DNA from: Parapedobacter luteus
GTDB taxonomy: Bacteria > Bacteroidota > Bacteroidia > Sphingobacteriales > Sphingobacteriaceae
Assembly: GCF_900168055.1 (NCBI RefSeq)
Contig: NZ_FUYS01000005.1
Span: 62,001 to 126,000, forward strand
Reading direction: 5' to 3'
DNA length: 64,000 bases
Of this stretch, positions 24,104-32,316 are shown piece by piece. The notes below the pieces were generated by a model. It was not told where the DNA came from. It searched no databases and was given only the letters and a program-made list of their open reading frames with translations. Each line of letters starts with the position of its first letter. Position 1 is the first letter of the stretch. The position numbers and the translations under genes were made by a program.

Positions 24104-27100
24104 TTATAAGGTAATGTTCACACCAAAATTAAAATTGCGGGGAGTAATTGAGCCGTTTTCCGGATCCCAGAAGGTCCAATGCGGAGAAAATACCGCCGCA
24201 TTCTGCAGGCTCGCCGAAAGCTGCAGTCCCTGGATTTTATAGGGCAGCAGCAGTTGTGCCGGAAACTGGTACGACAAAACAACACTCTCCAGACGCACGA
24301 ACGACTTGTTTACCCAATTTGTGCCGACATTCTTCGATCCTATCCGGGCATAATCGTTGATCGGGTTGGTACTGGTCCACCGCGGAAACGCATAGTCCGA
24401 AGTACGGTCCGGAAAGGAGTACGAATTTGCGGCACGCTGGAATTCGCCGTAGTAATTTAGATTCGAGTAGATCATCACAGACAACGAAAACCCTTTGTGC
24501 CTCAAGTCATTCCGAAAAGAAAGCCGGGCCCGTGGGGTTTTATAGCCCTGAAACACTTTATCCTCATTATTCAGCAGCCCATCGCCGTTCTGGTCTATGT
24601 ATTTGAAATCACCCGGCTGTAGCCCGTATTTTGCTGCTTCGGCCTCTTCACCCAGCTGCCACACCCCGGCCCGCTCGTATGACCAAATGCGATCCGGATC
24701 TTGGCCGATAAACCAGCCGTTTACTTCGTCGTTGGATTCGCGCTGGCCAATGACCTGCCCCGATGCGTCCACGACGTTTATCATGTCGCCATAGAGCGAC
24801 TTGATCGTGCGCCGGTTCAATGAAAAATTGGCCGTGGCATTCCAGCCCAGTTGTTCGCGCTGGATAATCCCTGCCGTTAGGGACACCTCCAACCCTTTGT
24901 TGCGCAGTCTGCCCAGGTTGCTGGTGACTTTTCCGTAGCCCGTGACATCAGGCAGCAAACGATCTACCAGCAAGTCGTGTGTGGTAGCCAGGTAGCCTTC
25001 CACCGAACCGCTGACCCGGTTGTTCAGCAGGCCAAAGTCCAGCCCGATATTGTGCGAGGCGCTCCGCTCCCATTTCAGATCATAATTGGCCATGGTCTCC
25101 ACATAGATCTGCGAGGTGGTATAGACATTGCCCGATTGGTCGATATAGGGTACCAAACCCGATAGCATCTGTGCCAAGGCTGCATATTGGCCGATCTCCC
25201 GGTTGCCATTCTCACCCCACGAGTAGCGCAGCTTGCCATAGTTGAGCCAGTTCACCGCGGGGAAAAATGGTTCATCAGTAAATGTCCATCCTAACGCCAA
25301 CGCCGGAAACATGGCTCTCGGGTTGCGCTTGCCGAATGCCGAATAGCCATCGCGCCGTATGGATGCGGTCAGCATATAACGTCCCTTCAGCGAATAAAAC
25401 AGGCGGCCCATCAAGGCATCGCCGGTCTTATAAGTGTCGTTACTGGACACCGTGTTGATGGATCCGGCCTGCAAACGGTGGAAGCCCAACAGGTCGTTTG
25501 GCGAAAATCCCTGAGCGTTCGCGATCGAAGACCAGTACTGCCCTTTTTCAGCATTGGCCAAGAGGGTCACCTCGACGTTGTGGATATCGGCAAACTCCCT
25601 CCTCCAGCGCAGAATGTTGTCCAACTGCCAGCTGAACGTTTTGGTGTGCTGCCGGCTGGCTGACCCTCCGATTGAGGCCCAACGGTCTCCTTTTGACGAG
25701 TAATGGTTATAATATTCCGACCATTCGTAACGCGGCGTGAAGTTGAGGTTATACTCGATGCCGAAAGGCAGGTATACCCGCGCAAACAGCGTGGCAATGA
25801 CATTCTGGCGCCTATCGATACGGTGTGTATATAGATTGTCGTAAAATGGATTGATGGGGTCCAGCCCGGTCGGACGGCGCTGGAACGCGCTGTTCGGATC
25901 GTCGAGGTTGTTTGAGCCGTATGGCGAAATCATCGTCATCTGCTCCCAATCTGATTTGAGGAACCCTTCGTTTCGTGAGGCGAACTGTGCATTGACCCCG
26001 GTGGTAAGGAATGAGGTGATTTTGGATTCGACATTGGCCCGAGCACGAATATTTTTAAACCGGTCTCCCGTGATTACCCCTTCACGGTCTGTATAACCCA
26101 GAGAAAAGTACTGGGAGACATACTCAGACGCATTCGAAATATTAAGGCTATAGTCCTGCTGTAGCGCACGTTGGAATACGAGGTCGTCCCATCGGGTGAT
26201 CGTGTTGGAAAAATAATTGTCAATTTCTGGCGAAGTCAGGTTTAAGCGCGACAGCCATTTGGTCACCAGCTGTTCGTGGGTTACATTGGCTACCGGCGTG
26301 CTTTGATCGTAGTTATACCAGTCCAGTTGGTTGAGCCCCACCAGTTCATCCGGATTGACAAACATCTGCGGGTATTGGGCAAGGTAATCGTCTGAGAACC
26401 GGCCTTCGTTATAATCTTGGCGAAATTTAAGGAAACCTGCGGGATCCAGTATGTCCGGTTGATTTGCCGAAGTGGCAAAACCGGTGTTGCTGACCAGGTT
26501 GATCAAGGGCTTACCCTGTTTACCACGTTTGGTCGTCACCACAATCACGCCATTGGATGATCTGGAACCATATACAGCGGCGGCGCTTGCGTCTTTAAGG
26601 ATGTCAATCGTGGCGATGTCATTGGGATTGATATCGGCCAGCACCCCTTCGTAAATGACGTTGTCCAGGACAATTAGCGGGCTGTTGCTTGCGGTCAACG
26701 TGCCGTTGCCACGTATCGACAAGGAGGCCTCGGCTTTCGCGTCCGTACCAACGCCGACGTTTAGTCCCGGTGCATTTGCCCGCAGCAAATCTTCCACGTT
26801 GCGCGGTCCCTGTGAAGCCAGTTCGGCAGCTTTGATACTGGAAACGGCTCCCGTTAAATCCCTTTTCTTAGCGGTACCGTACCCGATCACCACCACATCA
26901 TCCAACAGCTGTACATCTTCTTGCAACGTGATGTCAATCACCGGCGTCGCGCCCACCGCAACTTCTTGCGCGATATATCCGACATAGGTAAACACCAAGG
27001 TGGCTCCCTGCTGTACGCTTTCGATTTGGTACCGGCCATTTTGGTCGGTAACGGTGCTGATGTTGGTTCCTTTTACGGCTACGTTTACGCCGGCCAAAGG

Positions 27101-27535
27101 CACCCCGTCCGCTTGTACCGTACCCGAAACCGCCGACTGAAGCACTTTTCCAAGTGAGTTTAGCTGCGATAAAGGCGACAAGACAATATGGTGGTCAACT
27201 ACTTTGTAGGAAATCTGCGTACCGGCAAATAATTCGGCAAGGGCCTGATTCAGCGGTTCGTTTCGCAATGATAACGTTCGCTTCTCCTCGGCGCTGATTT
27301 CCTTGTGGTTATAGAAAAACAGATAGGGCGTCTGTTTTTCTATCGCTTTCAAGATATCGCTGATGCTCGTGGCTGTTACATTCAGGGTTACACGCTCCTT
27401 CTGCGCGTATACCTCCTTGCCACTTAATACCAATGAACAGATTGTAATTAAGGTAATGGTCAGTTTCATATATATTACCAGGCGTATAATTGGATTTTGT
27501 AAGGCAATACAGGTCACATATGAATTGTTCTTCAT
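24104..27535 (-). CDS. SusC-like TonB-dependent transporter with STN domain (PUL 2)
   Basis: A 1143-residue outer-membrane transporter. A long N-terminal leader (signal core YMKLTITLITICSLVLSG) precedes an STN domain (about 50-110), so it can signal to the FecR encoded upstream. A CarboxypepD_reg-like domain (SGTVQADGVPLAGVNVAVKG) and the signature DDVVVIGYGTAKKRDLTGAV start the plug, which contains IDILKDASAAAVYG. The barrel ends NFGVNITL. I keep the first ATG because SusC proteins of this clade often have a 20-residue N-terminal extension; an internal ATG at 27469 is an alternative. Expected cargo is a glucuronoxylan fragment, inferred from the CE15 gene in the same operon. Confidence 0.94.
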   Translation of the reverse strand: MKNNSYVTCIALQNPIIRLVIYMKLTITLITICSLVLSGKEVYAQKERVTLNVTATSISDILKAIEKQTPYLFFYNHKEISAEEKRTLSLRNEPLNQALAELFAGTQISYKVVDHHIVLSPLSQLNSLGKVLQSAVSGTVQADGVPLAGVNVAVKGTNISTVTDQNGRYQIESVQQGATLVFTYVGYIAQEVAVGATPVIDITLQEDVQLLDDVVVIGYGTAKKRDLTGAVSSIKAAELASQGPRNVEDLLRANAPGLNVGVGTDAKAEASLSIRGNGTLTASNSPLIVLDNVIYEGVLADINPNDIATIDILKDASAAAVYGSRSSNGVIVVTTKRGKQGKPLINLVSNTGFATSANQPDILDPAGFLKFRQDYNEGRFSDDYLAQYPQMFVNPDELVGLNQLDWYNYDQSTPVANVTHEQLVTKWLSRLNLTSPEIDNYFSNTITRWDDLVFQRALQQDYSLNISNASEYVSQYFSLGYTDREGVITGDRFKNIRARANVESKITSFLTTGVNAQFASRNEGFLKSDWEQMTMISPYGSNNLDDPNSAFQRRPTGLDPINPFYDNLYTHRIDRRQNVIATLFARVYLPFGIEYNLNFTPRYEWSEYYNHYSSKGDRWASIGGSASRQHTKTFSWQLDNILRWRREFADIHNVEVTLLANAEKGQYWSSIANAQGFSPNDLLGFHRLQAGSINTVSSNDTYKTGDALMGRLFYSLKGRYMLTASIRRDGYSAFGKRNPRAMFPALALGWTFTDEPFFPAVNWLNYGKLRYSWGENGNREIGQYAALAQMLSGLVPYIDQSGNVYTTSQIYVETMANYDLKWERSASHNIGLDFGLLNNRVSGSVEGYLATTHDLLVDRLLPDVTGYGKVTSNLGRLRNKGLEVSLTAGIIQREQLGWNATANFSLNRRTIKSLYGDMINVVDASGQVIGQRESNDEVNGWFIGQDPDRIWSYERAGVWQLGEEAEAAKYGLQPGDFKYIDQNGDGLLNNEDKVFQGYKTPRARLSFRNDLRHKGFSLSVMIYSNLNYYGEFQRAANSYSFPDRTSDYAFPRWTSTNPINDYARIGSKNVGTNWVNKSFVRLESVVLSYQFPAQLLLPYKIQGLQLSASLQNAAVFSPHWTFWDPENGSITPRNFNFGVNITL

Positions 27536-27620
27536 ACTTTTGTCTATGTTTAAAGTTTTGTAATCTATTTACTTTAAGCTATGTTTGGTAAGGTGTGCTG
27601 CAATCACGCCTTACCTTTTT
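27535..27620 (+). ncRNA. Candidate antisense RNA to the PUL 2 susC leader
   Basis: TACTTTTG (27535-27542) overlaps the susC start codon on the opposite strand. A transcript from about 27549 would end at a hairpin GGTAAGGTGTG/CACGCCTTACC-like stem (27587-27593 with 27609-27615, plus GTG/CAC inside) and T5 at 27616-27620, giving about 72 nt complementary to the susC leader. No clear -33 box is seen. The architecture repeats that at 18914 and 35521. Confidence 0.45.
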
Positions 27621-27675
27621 ATTACATCGTTTACGCTATTTTCATACGCACTCCTCCTTTTTTTATCGTGTTGGT

Positions 27676-28677
27676 TTAATCCTGTGCAAATATCTCCACC
27701 TCGTGGTCCGTGATTTTGTAACCGAAAGGCCTGCCTGCCCTTACCACTTCGAGAATTTTTTCCAGTTTTTCCTGATAATGGAATTTACCTGTACATTCAT
27801 AGGATGCGATCCCTGGATCCTTGATACGGATGGGTTTTTGATAGTACCGCGATAGCCGCTCTGCCATATCAGAAAATGGCGTTTTGTTAAATATCAGGTA
27901 GCCTTCGATTCGGTCAATCATCTCTGTCGAGTCGATATCGTGCTGAAGCCTGGTGCTGGCCCGCCCCTTGTCATAGCTCAACTTTTGGCCGGGTTGCAGT
28001 TGGATGTTTTGGTTTGTCGACCGGTGGTTCCGTATCGAGACGGAACCGGCGTATAAAGTGGTCTCAAAATGGGAAGCCTCATCGTACGCATAGACATTAA
28101 ATTCAGTTCCCAATACACTCACCGTATGCGTGGCGGTTTCAACCTCAAAAGGCCTTTGCTTGTCGGTCGCCACGTGGAACTGGGCTTCACCGTTCAGCAC
28201 GACGTATCTTTTTTGCCGATCAAATCGCTCGGGGTAGGTAAACTCACTTCCTGCCGCCAGCCAAACGATGGTACTGTCGGCAAGTACCAGTTTCACCCGC
28301 TGTCCTACGGAGACCTCGATGTGGTGGTAGCCGATGGTATCACTCCGGTGCCTGAGAAAATACCAACTTGCCGTGACAGCTAGCAATATCGCGGCAGCTA
28401 TCTTGGCGATACCGCTGATATTCCACGTCCGGCGTTTGTCTTCTGCAACTTCCTCCCGCAGGCTTCCCATTCTCGTTTTCAGCATACGATATGCTTGGTC
28501 TGCCGAAACGGAATCCATGTCGTCGCTATGGCTAAGGATGACCAAATCCCATGCGTTGCGGATCAGGCGATAACGGGCCCGATGATCGGGAGATGCCTCA
28601 ATCCAGTCCAAAAAGCTGTCCGTTTCCTCTTGGGACAGTTCTCCCCTGATATATGCCAATAGCTGCTGATCCGACAT
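27676..28677 (-). CDS. FecR-family anti-sigma factor (PUL 2)
   Basis: A 333-residue membrane protein expected to hold the ECF sigma factor encoded just upstream until SusC signals. The N-terminal cytoplasmic part (MSDQQLLAYIRGELSQEETDSFLDWI) is followed by a membrane helix (about 92-110, IAKIAAAILLAVTASWYFL). The periplasmic FecR domain (VSVGQRVKLVLADSTIVWLAAGSEFTYPERF ... VVLNGEAQFHV ... VLGTEFNVYAY) and a C-terminal DUF4974 part (YLIFNKTPFSDMAERLSRYYQ) complete it. The 140-bp gap to susC holds the antisense RNA candidate. Confidence 0.93.
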   Translation of the reverse strand: MSDQQLLAYIRGELSQEETDSFLDWIEASPDHRARYRLIRNAWDLVILSHSDDMDSVSADQAYRMLKTRMGSLREEVAEDKRRTWNISGIAKIAAAILLAVTASWYFLRHRSDTIGYHHIEVSVGQRVKLVLADSTIVWLAAGSEFTYPERFDRQKRYVVLNGEAQFHVATDKQRPFEVETATHTVSVLGTEFNVYAYDEASHFETTLYAGSVSIRNHRSTNQNIQLQPGQKLSYDKGRASTRLQHDIDSTEMIDRIEGYLIFNKTPFSDMAERLSRYYQKPIRIKDPGIASYECTGKFHYQEKLEKILEVVRAGRPFGYKITDHEVEIFAQD

Positions 28678-28804
28678 GGTTCTAAATCAACTTTAAAAAA
28701 AAAATCTCCCGCAATACGGTTTATAATTTGATTAACGCTTTTGTCCGTTAATGAATGGATATTTTGCGAGCAGGCGTTACCCCTAAAGAAAAAATGAAAT
28801 TTTT

Positions 28805-29413
28805 TTAGAAACCGCCGAAAAACAGGATCACCTTGAGGTAGTCTGACAATTTAGGCCGCAACAGTTTAAGCACTTTGCCGATATGATATTCCACGGTTTT
28901 CTCCGTCTTCCCGATTTTATCGGCAATCTCTCTATTGGAAAGACCTTGTTCGCGGCTGAGGTTAAATATCATGCGGGTCTGTTCGGGCACATGGGCGAGG
29001 GTATCACCTACCAATCGCTCGATTTCTGAAAGATAGATGGTTGAGATACTCAGGGTCTGGAGCGTGTGCATATCCAGCTCAACTTGCCGTAAGCTTCGCG
29101 AAAACAGGTGCTGTTCGATCTGGTAACGTCTGCGCTTTTTTTCCATACTGTTCAGCATTTTGAGTTTGACAACCTGTACTAAAAAGGCAAACAGGTGCGG
29201 GGTATCTTCCTGCAAGCTTGACCGGTATTCCCAAAGTAAAATAAAGGTGTCCTGTGCGATGTCTTCTGCCACGTCGGCGTCGTGGAGATAGGATACAGCG
29301 AACCGCAGCAAACGATTGTAATACCGATCAAAAGCGGCCCTAAATGCCCATTCTTCCCCAGCCTTGATTCCCAAAATAAGACCCTTGTCTGATAAATCTC
29401 GTTTATTTGGCAT
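28805..29413 (-). CDS. ECF RNA polymerase sigma factor (PUL 2)
   Basis: A 202-residue ECF sigma factor of the Bacteroidota PUL type. Region 2 (AAFDRYYNRLLRFAVSYLHDADVAEDIAQDTFILLWEYR) and region 4 (LAHVPEQTRMIFNLSREQGLSNREIADKIGKTEKTVEYHIGKVLKLL) are complete. ATG 29413 (MPNKRDLSDKG) is chosen because the frame upstream of it is low-complexity leader and gene-scar sequence. A promoter lies 21-28 bp upstream. It should direct transcription of susC-susD-CE15 after release by FecR. Confidence 0.92.
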   Translation of the reverse strand: MPNKRDLSDKGLILGIKAGEEWAFRAAFDRYYNRLLRFAVSYLHDADVAEDIAQDTFILLWEYRSSLQEDTPHLFAFLVQVVKLKMLNSMEKKRRRYQIEQHLFSRSLRQVELDMHTLQTLSISTIYLSEIERLVGDTLAHVPEQTRMIFNLSREQGLSNREIADKIGKTEKTVEYHIGKVLKLLRPKLSDYLKVILFFGGF

Positions 29414-29433
29414 GAATTGGATTAACCTTTTCT

Positions 29434-29441
29434 GCAAACAT
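29434..29441 (-). promoter_or_regulatory. -7 promoter element of the PUL 2 sigma gene
   Basis: TATGTTTG on the minus strand matches TAnnTTTG. A TTCG sits at the -33 distance (19-bp spacer), one base from the TTTG consensus. Confidence 0.45.
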
Positions 29442-29559
29442 ACAGTTTTAAGCGACATAACGAACATGGTTTGAAACGTCTTCAGCCGCAATGGACAGGT
29501 TGTTTCCGGCCGCGCGGATGCCGCGTGCCAGTGGACGGCGCATGCAGGCGAGCCACACT

Positions 29560-29750
29560 TACGGACGAGAACCCGGCGACAAACCCGCCCGGCGAGTTTC
29601 GCTACGTCAATGATACCGACTATTACCAGAACCATCAATATTACGCTTGGCAGGACTGCCATATGGATGATACGTTTACGTTCAAAAATGGGCGGTTTAA
29701 CGTGGATGACAATAAAACGGTGTGTCCGGACGGTAACGGCCGGTATCACC
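29560..29750 (+). pseudogene. Possible fragment of a surface lipoprotein domain
   Basis: One plus-strand frame reads GEFRYVNDTDYYQNHQYYAW then QDCHMDDTFTFKNGRFNVDD and NKTVCPDGNGRYH. The W-x-x-C-x-x-DD-x-[FY]-x-F pattern recalls the beta-rich domains of Bacteroidota lipoproteins that end in lipocalin or PKD-like modules (..DDxYTFxxDGTYxxDxGxTxC..). No start or signal peptide precedes it, and the frame runs directly into the 3' end of the ATPase relic on the other strand. The fragment therefore looks cut and joined. Confidence 0.35.
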
Positions 29751-29993
29751 TTAATACAAAAACCCAAAGAGCCACAGCGGAATCTTTGTAGATGTGCCGT
29801 ATTCTATGCCATCAGCGGCAACATACCCTTCCCCAACACCTTTCAGCTGGCCTCCGGTTTTATCCTTTCCGCCTATCTCAAACACATACCGGCCGTCGAT
29901 CAAAAAGTCGCCCCTCTCGGGAAACTCCAACTGATGGCGATAGGAAAGCTGGTTGGCAAAAAAGGTTTCCCTGACGTTGCCAATGTCGGCATT
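29751..29993 (-). pseudogene. C-terminal relic of a third DUF4143 ATPase
   Basis: Eighty codons match the last part of the intact ATPase (NVRETFFANQL ... GDFLIDGRYVFEIGGKDKT ... YVAADGIE ... KIPLWLFGFLY-stop). Upstream the frame turns into unrelated AT-rich sequence, so the ATPase core, Walker motifs and winged helix are gone. Its last residues are closer to the truncated copy at 572 (IPLWLFGFLY) than to the intact one (IPLWLFGMLY). Confidence 0.8.
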
Positions 29994-30063
29994 GCCCCAT
30001 TTGTATATGTTAATATACAAATATCCAAAGATTTTGCTTATCATAATAAACAAACAGGATAAA

Positions 30064-30105
30064 GGCCACGGCCGACCTGCGGTAAACCGCCGGACAACCG
30101 TGGCC
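30064..30105 (-). terminator. Hairpin with internal stem, end of the PUL 3 operon
   Basis: GGCCACGG and CCGTGGCC form a perfect 8-bp outer stem around an inner GCGG-TAAA-CCGC hairpin. In the minus direction it is followed by TTTATCC, 53 bp after the HD-protein stop. It is probably a terminator for PUL 3. Confidence 0.55.
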
Positions 30106-30157
30106 CGTAACAAGCTAATCCGGCAGCTGGCCGCCTATGGGCAGCTGCTTCTGATCA

Positions 30158-30847
30158 CTAATTCGCTTGCAGCGACCGAATCTCTGCCGCAATGTTTTCG
30201 CGGGCTTGCTTTTCAAACCGATCAAAAAACAAATCGGTCTTAAAGAGCCGGTCCATATCAAGGAAGTGCTGCAGCACACGCTGCCTGCCCCGGTCAAACT
30301 GGGGCGACGCCCCGTATTCTTGCCGGATATTGGCTACGTACCGCTGGTATGCGGCGGGATCCGCGCCAAGAATGGCCATATCAGCATCCACGAAGTAATT
30401 CGTGTCGCTATCGGTGCTGCCGGCATGGGTCTTGGTAGCCATAATCAAGGCGTGGCAGCGCGCTACCTTATCTGCGGGATAGCCCAACAGCGCCAGGTGG
30501 CGGTCGGCAAAGGCCGCGCTTTGGTCTTCGTTCGTGCCGTCGGTGGTGAAGTATACCACATCGTGGTAGATCATCGCCAGGTAGGCCGTTTCGAAATCTT
30601 CGAGGCTGTCCTTGCAGCTGTGCAGATGCCGCTCAAAGTTGGCCAGGTGCTCCAGGTTGTGGTAATGCCGCCGGGGGCCGGTATAGGCCTCCACCACTTC
30701 CTCCCAGCACCGATCCAGCAGCGCCTCATCGGCCCCGTAAGGCTTTAATATCTCCAAATAAGTCGCTTTGAGCCGGGCGCCATCGTCTGCCACGGCATTT
30801 GCCAATGTGGTAGCCATCACCAGCAAAAATAGGAATGCATGTTTCAT
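30158..30847 (-). CDS. HD-domain phosphohydrolase-like protein with signal peptide
   Basis: A 229-residue protein of the COG4339 type (predicted metal-dependent HD-superfamily hydrolase). Family features are RHYHNLEHLANF, the metal-binding HD in AMIYHDVVYF, and NEDQSAAFADRHLALLG. The N-terminus MKHAFLFLLVMATTLANAVA looks like a cleavable export signal directly before the first family helix (LKATYLEILKPYGADEALLDRCWEEV); relatives I know of are cytoplasmic and have none. It is 20 bp behind susD as the last gene of PUL 3, so it may act in the periplasm on whatever SusCD imports. The substrate is unknown. Confidence 0.8.
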   Translation of the reverse strand: MKHAFLFLLVMATTLANAVADDGARLKATYLEILKPYGADEALLDRCWEEVVEAYTGPRRHYHNLEHLANFERHLHSCKDSLEDFETAYLAMIYHDVVYFTTDGTNEDQSAAFADRHLALLGYPADKVARCHALIMATKTHAGSTDSDTNYFVDADMAILGADPAAYQRYVANIRQEYGASPQFDRGRQRVLQHFLDMDRLFKTDLFFDRFEKQARENIAAEIRSLQAN

Positions 30848-30867
30848 CTTCGTCTTCTTCAGGTGGA

Positions 30868-32298
30868 TTATTTTACCAGCGGCAGTATGCCGGCACTGGC
30901 CTTATTTGCTACCAACACCCGGTTTATATCGTGCAGGATGGTCACAACGCCCGCAGCCTCGTCGTGCTCAAAGTCGTCCATGCCCAACTGGCCGGGGATA
31001 AAGGACGGTATCGTGGCCCGCGTGTCCTGGGCGCTGACGTTGGGATTGTTCTGCTGCTCGATGGTTGATATCGGAAACCGGATGCCCAGATCGGTCATGC
31101 GCCGCCCCTCGGACATGAAGATCTCCTGCCGGAGCAGACACAGCAGGTACAGCAGCGCATCGGCATCACCGGCAGCGGCAATCTCCGCTTCCGTCACGGA
31201 GGTGCCCGATACGCGGTGCACGGTAATGTTGCCATCGCCCCGGCCCAGCACGAGGCCTTCCCGCAACGGGCCGCCCGGCGCAAACCGCACCTTGGTGGCG
31301 GCCGACAGGGGGTAGTCGCTGCGCGTACCCTTGCGCTCGGCATGGCGGCCATCGACAGACGCCACCGGCCGCGCCGACACGACCTCGCCGACTAACCGGG
31401 TCAGCAGCGCCTTCGCTCCGGGCAGGTCGCCATTGCCGATGGCGGCCTCCGCGGCGATGAGGAAGGCTTCCTCGCCTTTCAGCAAAGCTATCGGCTTCTG
31501 GTCGGCGCTGGCGTTGCCGACGTGAAAGTACTTGGGATCAAGAAAATCAAGCCTCGGCAGGGGCGCCAGCGTATTCGTGGAGCTGCTGAAGGTATAGGTC
31601 TGCATCAGGTTCGATGCGCCGTTGAGCCCGTCAAAGACGGCGTTGCGCAGCACCAGCGGATCGGCCGCAATGACCTCCTGTGCCAGCTGTGCCGCGCGCT
31701 GCCGGTCGCCCAGCCCATGGTAGGCCCGCGCCAGCGCGAGCGTATAGACCGTACGCCGGCCTGCATCGGCGGTCAGCGACAGGCCCTGCTGTAGGTAGCC
31801 GACCGCGTTTTCAAGGTGGGCCGTAGCCGGCAACACGGGGCCCGCTTCTACGGCCGGCAGCGAGGCAAACAGCTCACCGCTCAGCAGGCTGGCATAGGCC
31901 GCATAGAAGTACATCTCGGCCAGCTGTTCGCGGGTGCCGTCCGCGGCGGCGGGTACCACCCTTTCCACGCCGTAGACGGCCATGGCGCGCAGCCGGGCAA
32001 GCTCGCGCTGCACGTTGTCTATATCCAGGTCTTCGGGCAGCAACGTGGGGATGTCAAACACTTGGTTGGACAACGAGCTGTTGTTGTAATAATTGTCAGA
32101 CACCATCTCGGCAAACACCACGGTCTGGTTGAGCGTCTGGGCAAGCTGCTTCTGCAAGCCGTTCAACCATACTTCGGCCGACTCGGGCGTGCCGAGGAAT
32201 GTCTCGTCGGTAATATTGGGGTTTTCGAATTCCACCAGCGAGCACGACGAAACCGTCGCGGCAAGTGCTAGTGTTATCCATGTGAGGGTCGTTTTCAT
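30868..32298 (-). CDS. SusD/RagB-like lipoprotein (PUL 3)
   Basis: A 476-residue lipoprotein (signal WITLALAATVSSCS, Cys near residue 19) with the helical SusD fold: QLAEMYFYAAYASLLSGELFASLP, TPR-like VYTLALARAYHGLGDRQRAAQLAQEVIA and GEEAFLIAAEAAIGNGDLPGAKALL. It lacks the classic C-terminal P-x-P-x-x-E...NPGW ending, so it belongs to a divergent SusD branch. It lies 18 bp behind susC. No carbohydrate-active enzyme is in the operon, so the cargo need not be a glycan. Confidence 0.85.
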   Translation of the reverse strand: MKTTLTWITLALAATVSSCSLVEFENPNITDETFLGTPESAEVWLNGLQKQLAQTLNQTVVFAEMVSDNYYNNSSLSNQVFDIPTLLPEDLDIDNVQRELARLRAMAVYGVERVVPAAADGTREQLAEMYFYAAYASLLSGELFASLPAVEAGPVLPATAHLENAVGYLQQGLSLTADAGRRTVYTLALARAYHGLGDRQRAAQLAQEVIAADPLVLRNAVFDGLNGASNLMQTYTFSSSTNTLAPLPRLDFLDPKYFHVGNASADQKPIALLKGEEAFLIAAEAAIGNGDLPGAKALLTRLVGEVVSARPVASVDGRHAERKGTRSDYPLSAATKVRFAPGGPLREGLVLGRGDGNITVHRVSGTSVTEAEIAAAGDADALLYLLCLLRQEIFMSEGRRMTDLGIRFPISTIEQQNNPNVSAQDTRATIPSFIPGQLGMDDFEHDEAAGVVTILHDINRVLVANKASAGILPLVK

Positions 32299-32316
32299 CG
32301 TATTTTTTTGAGGTGG

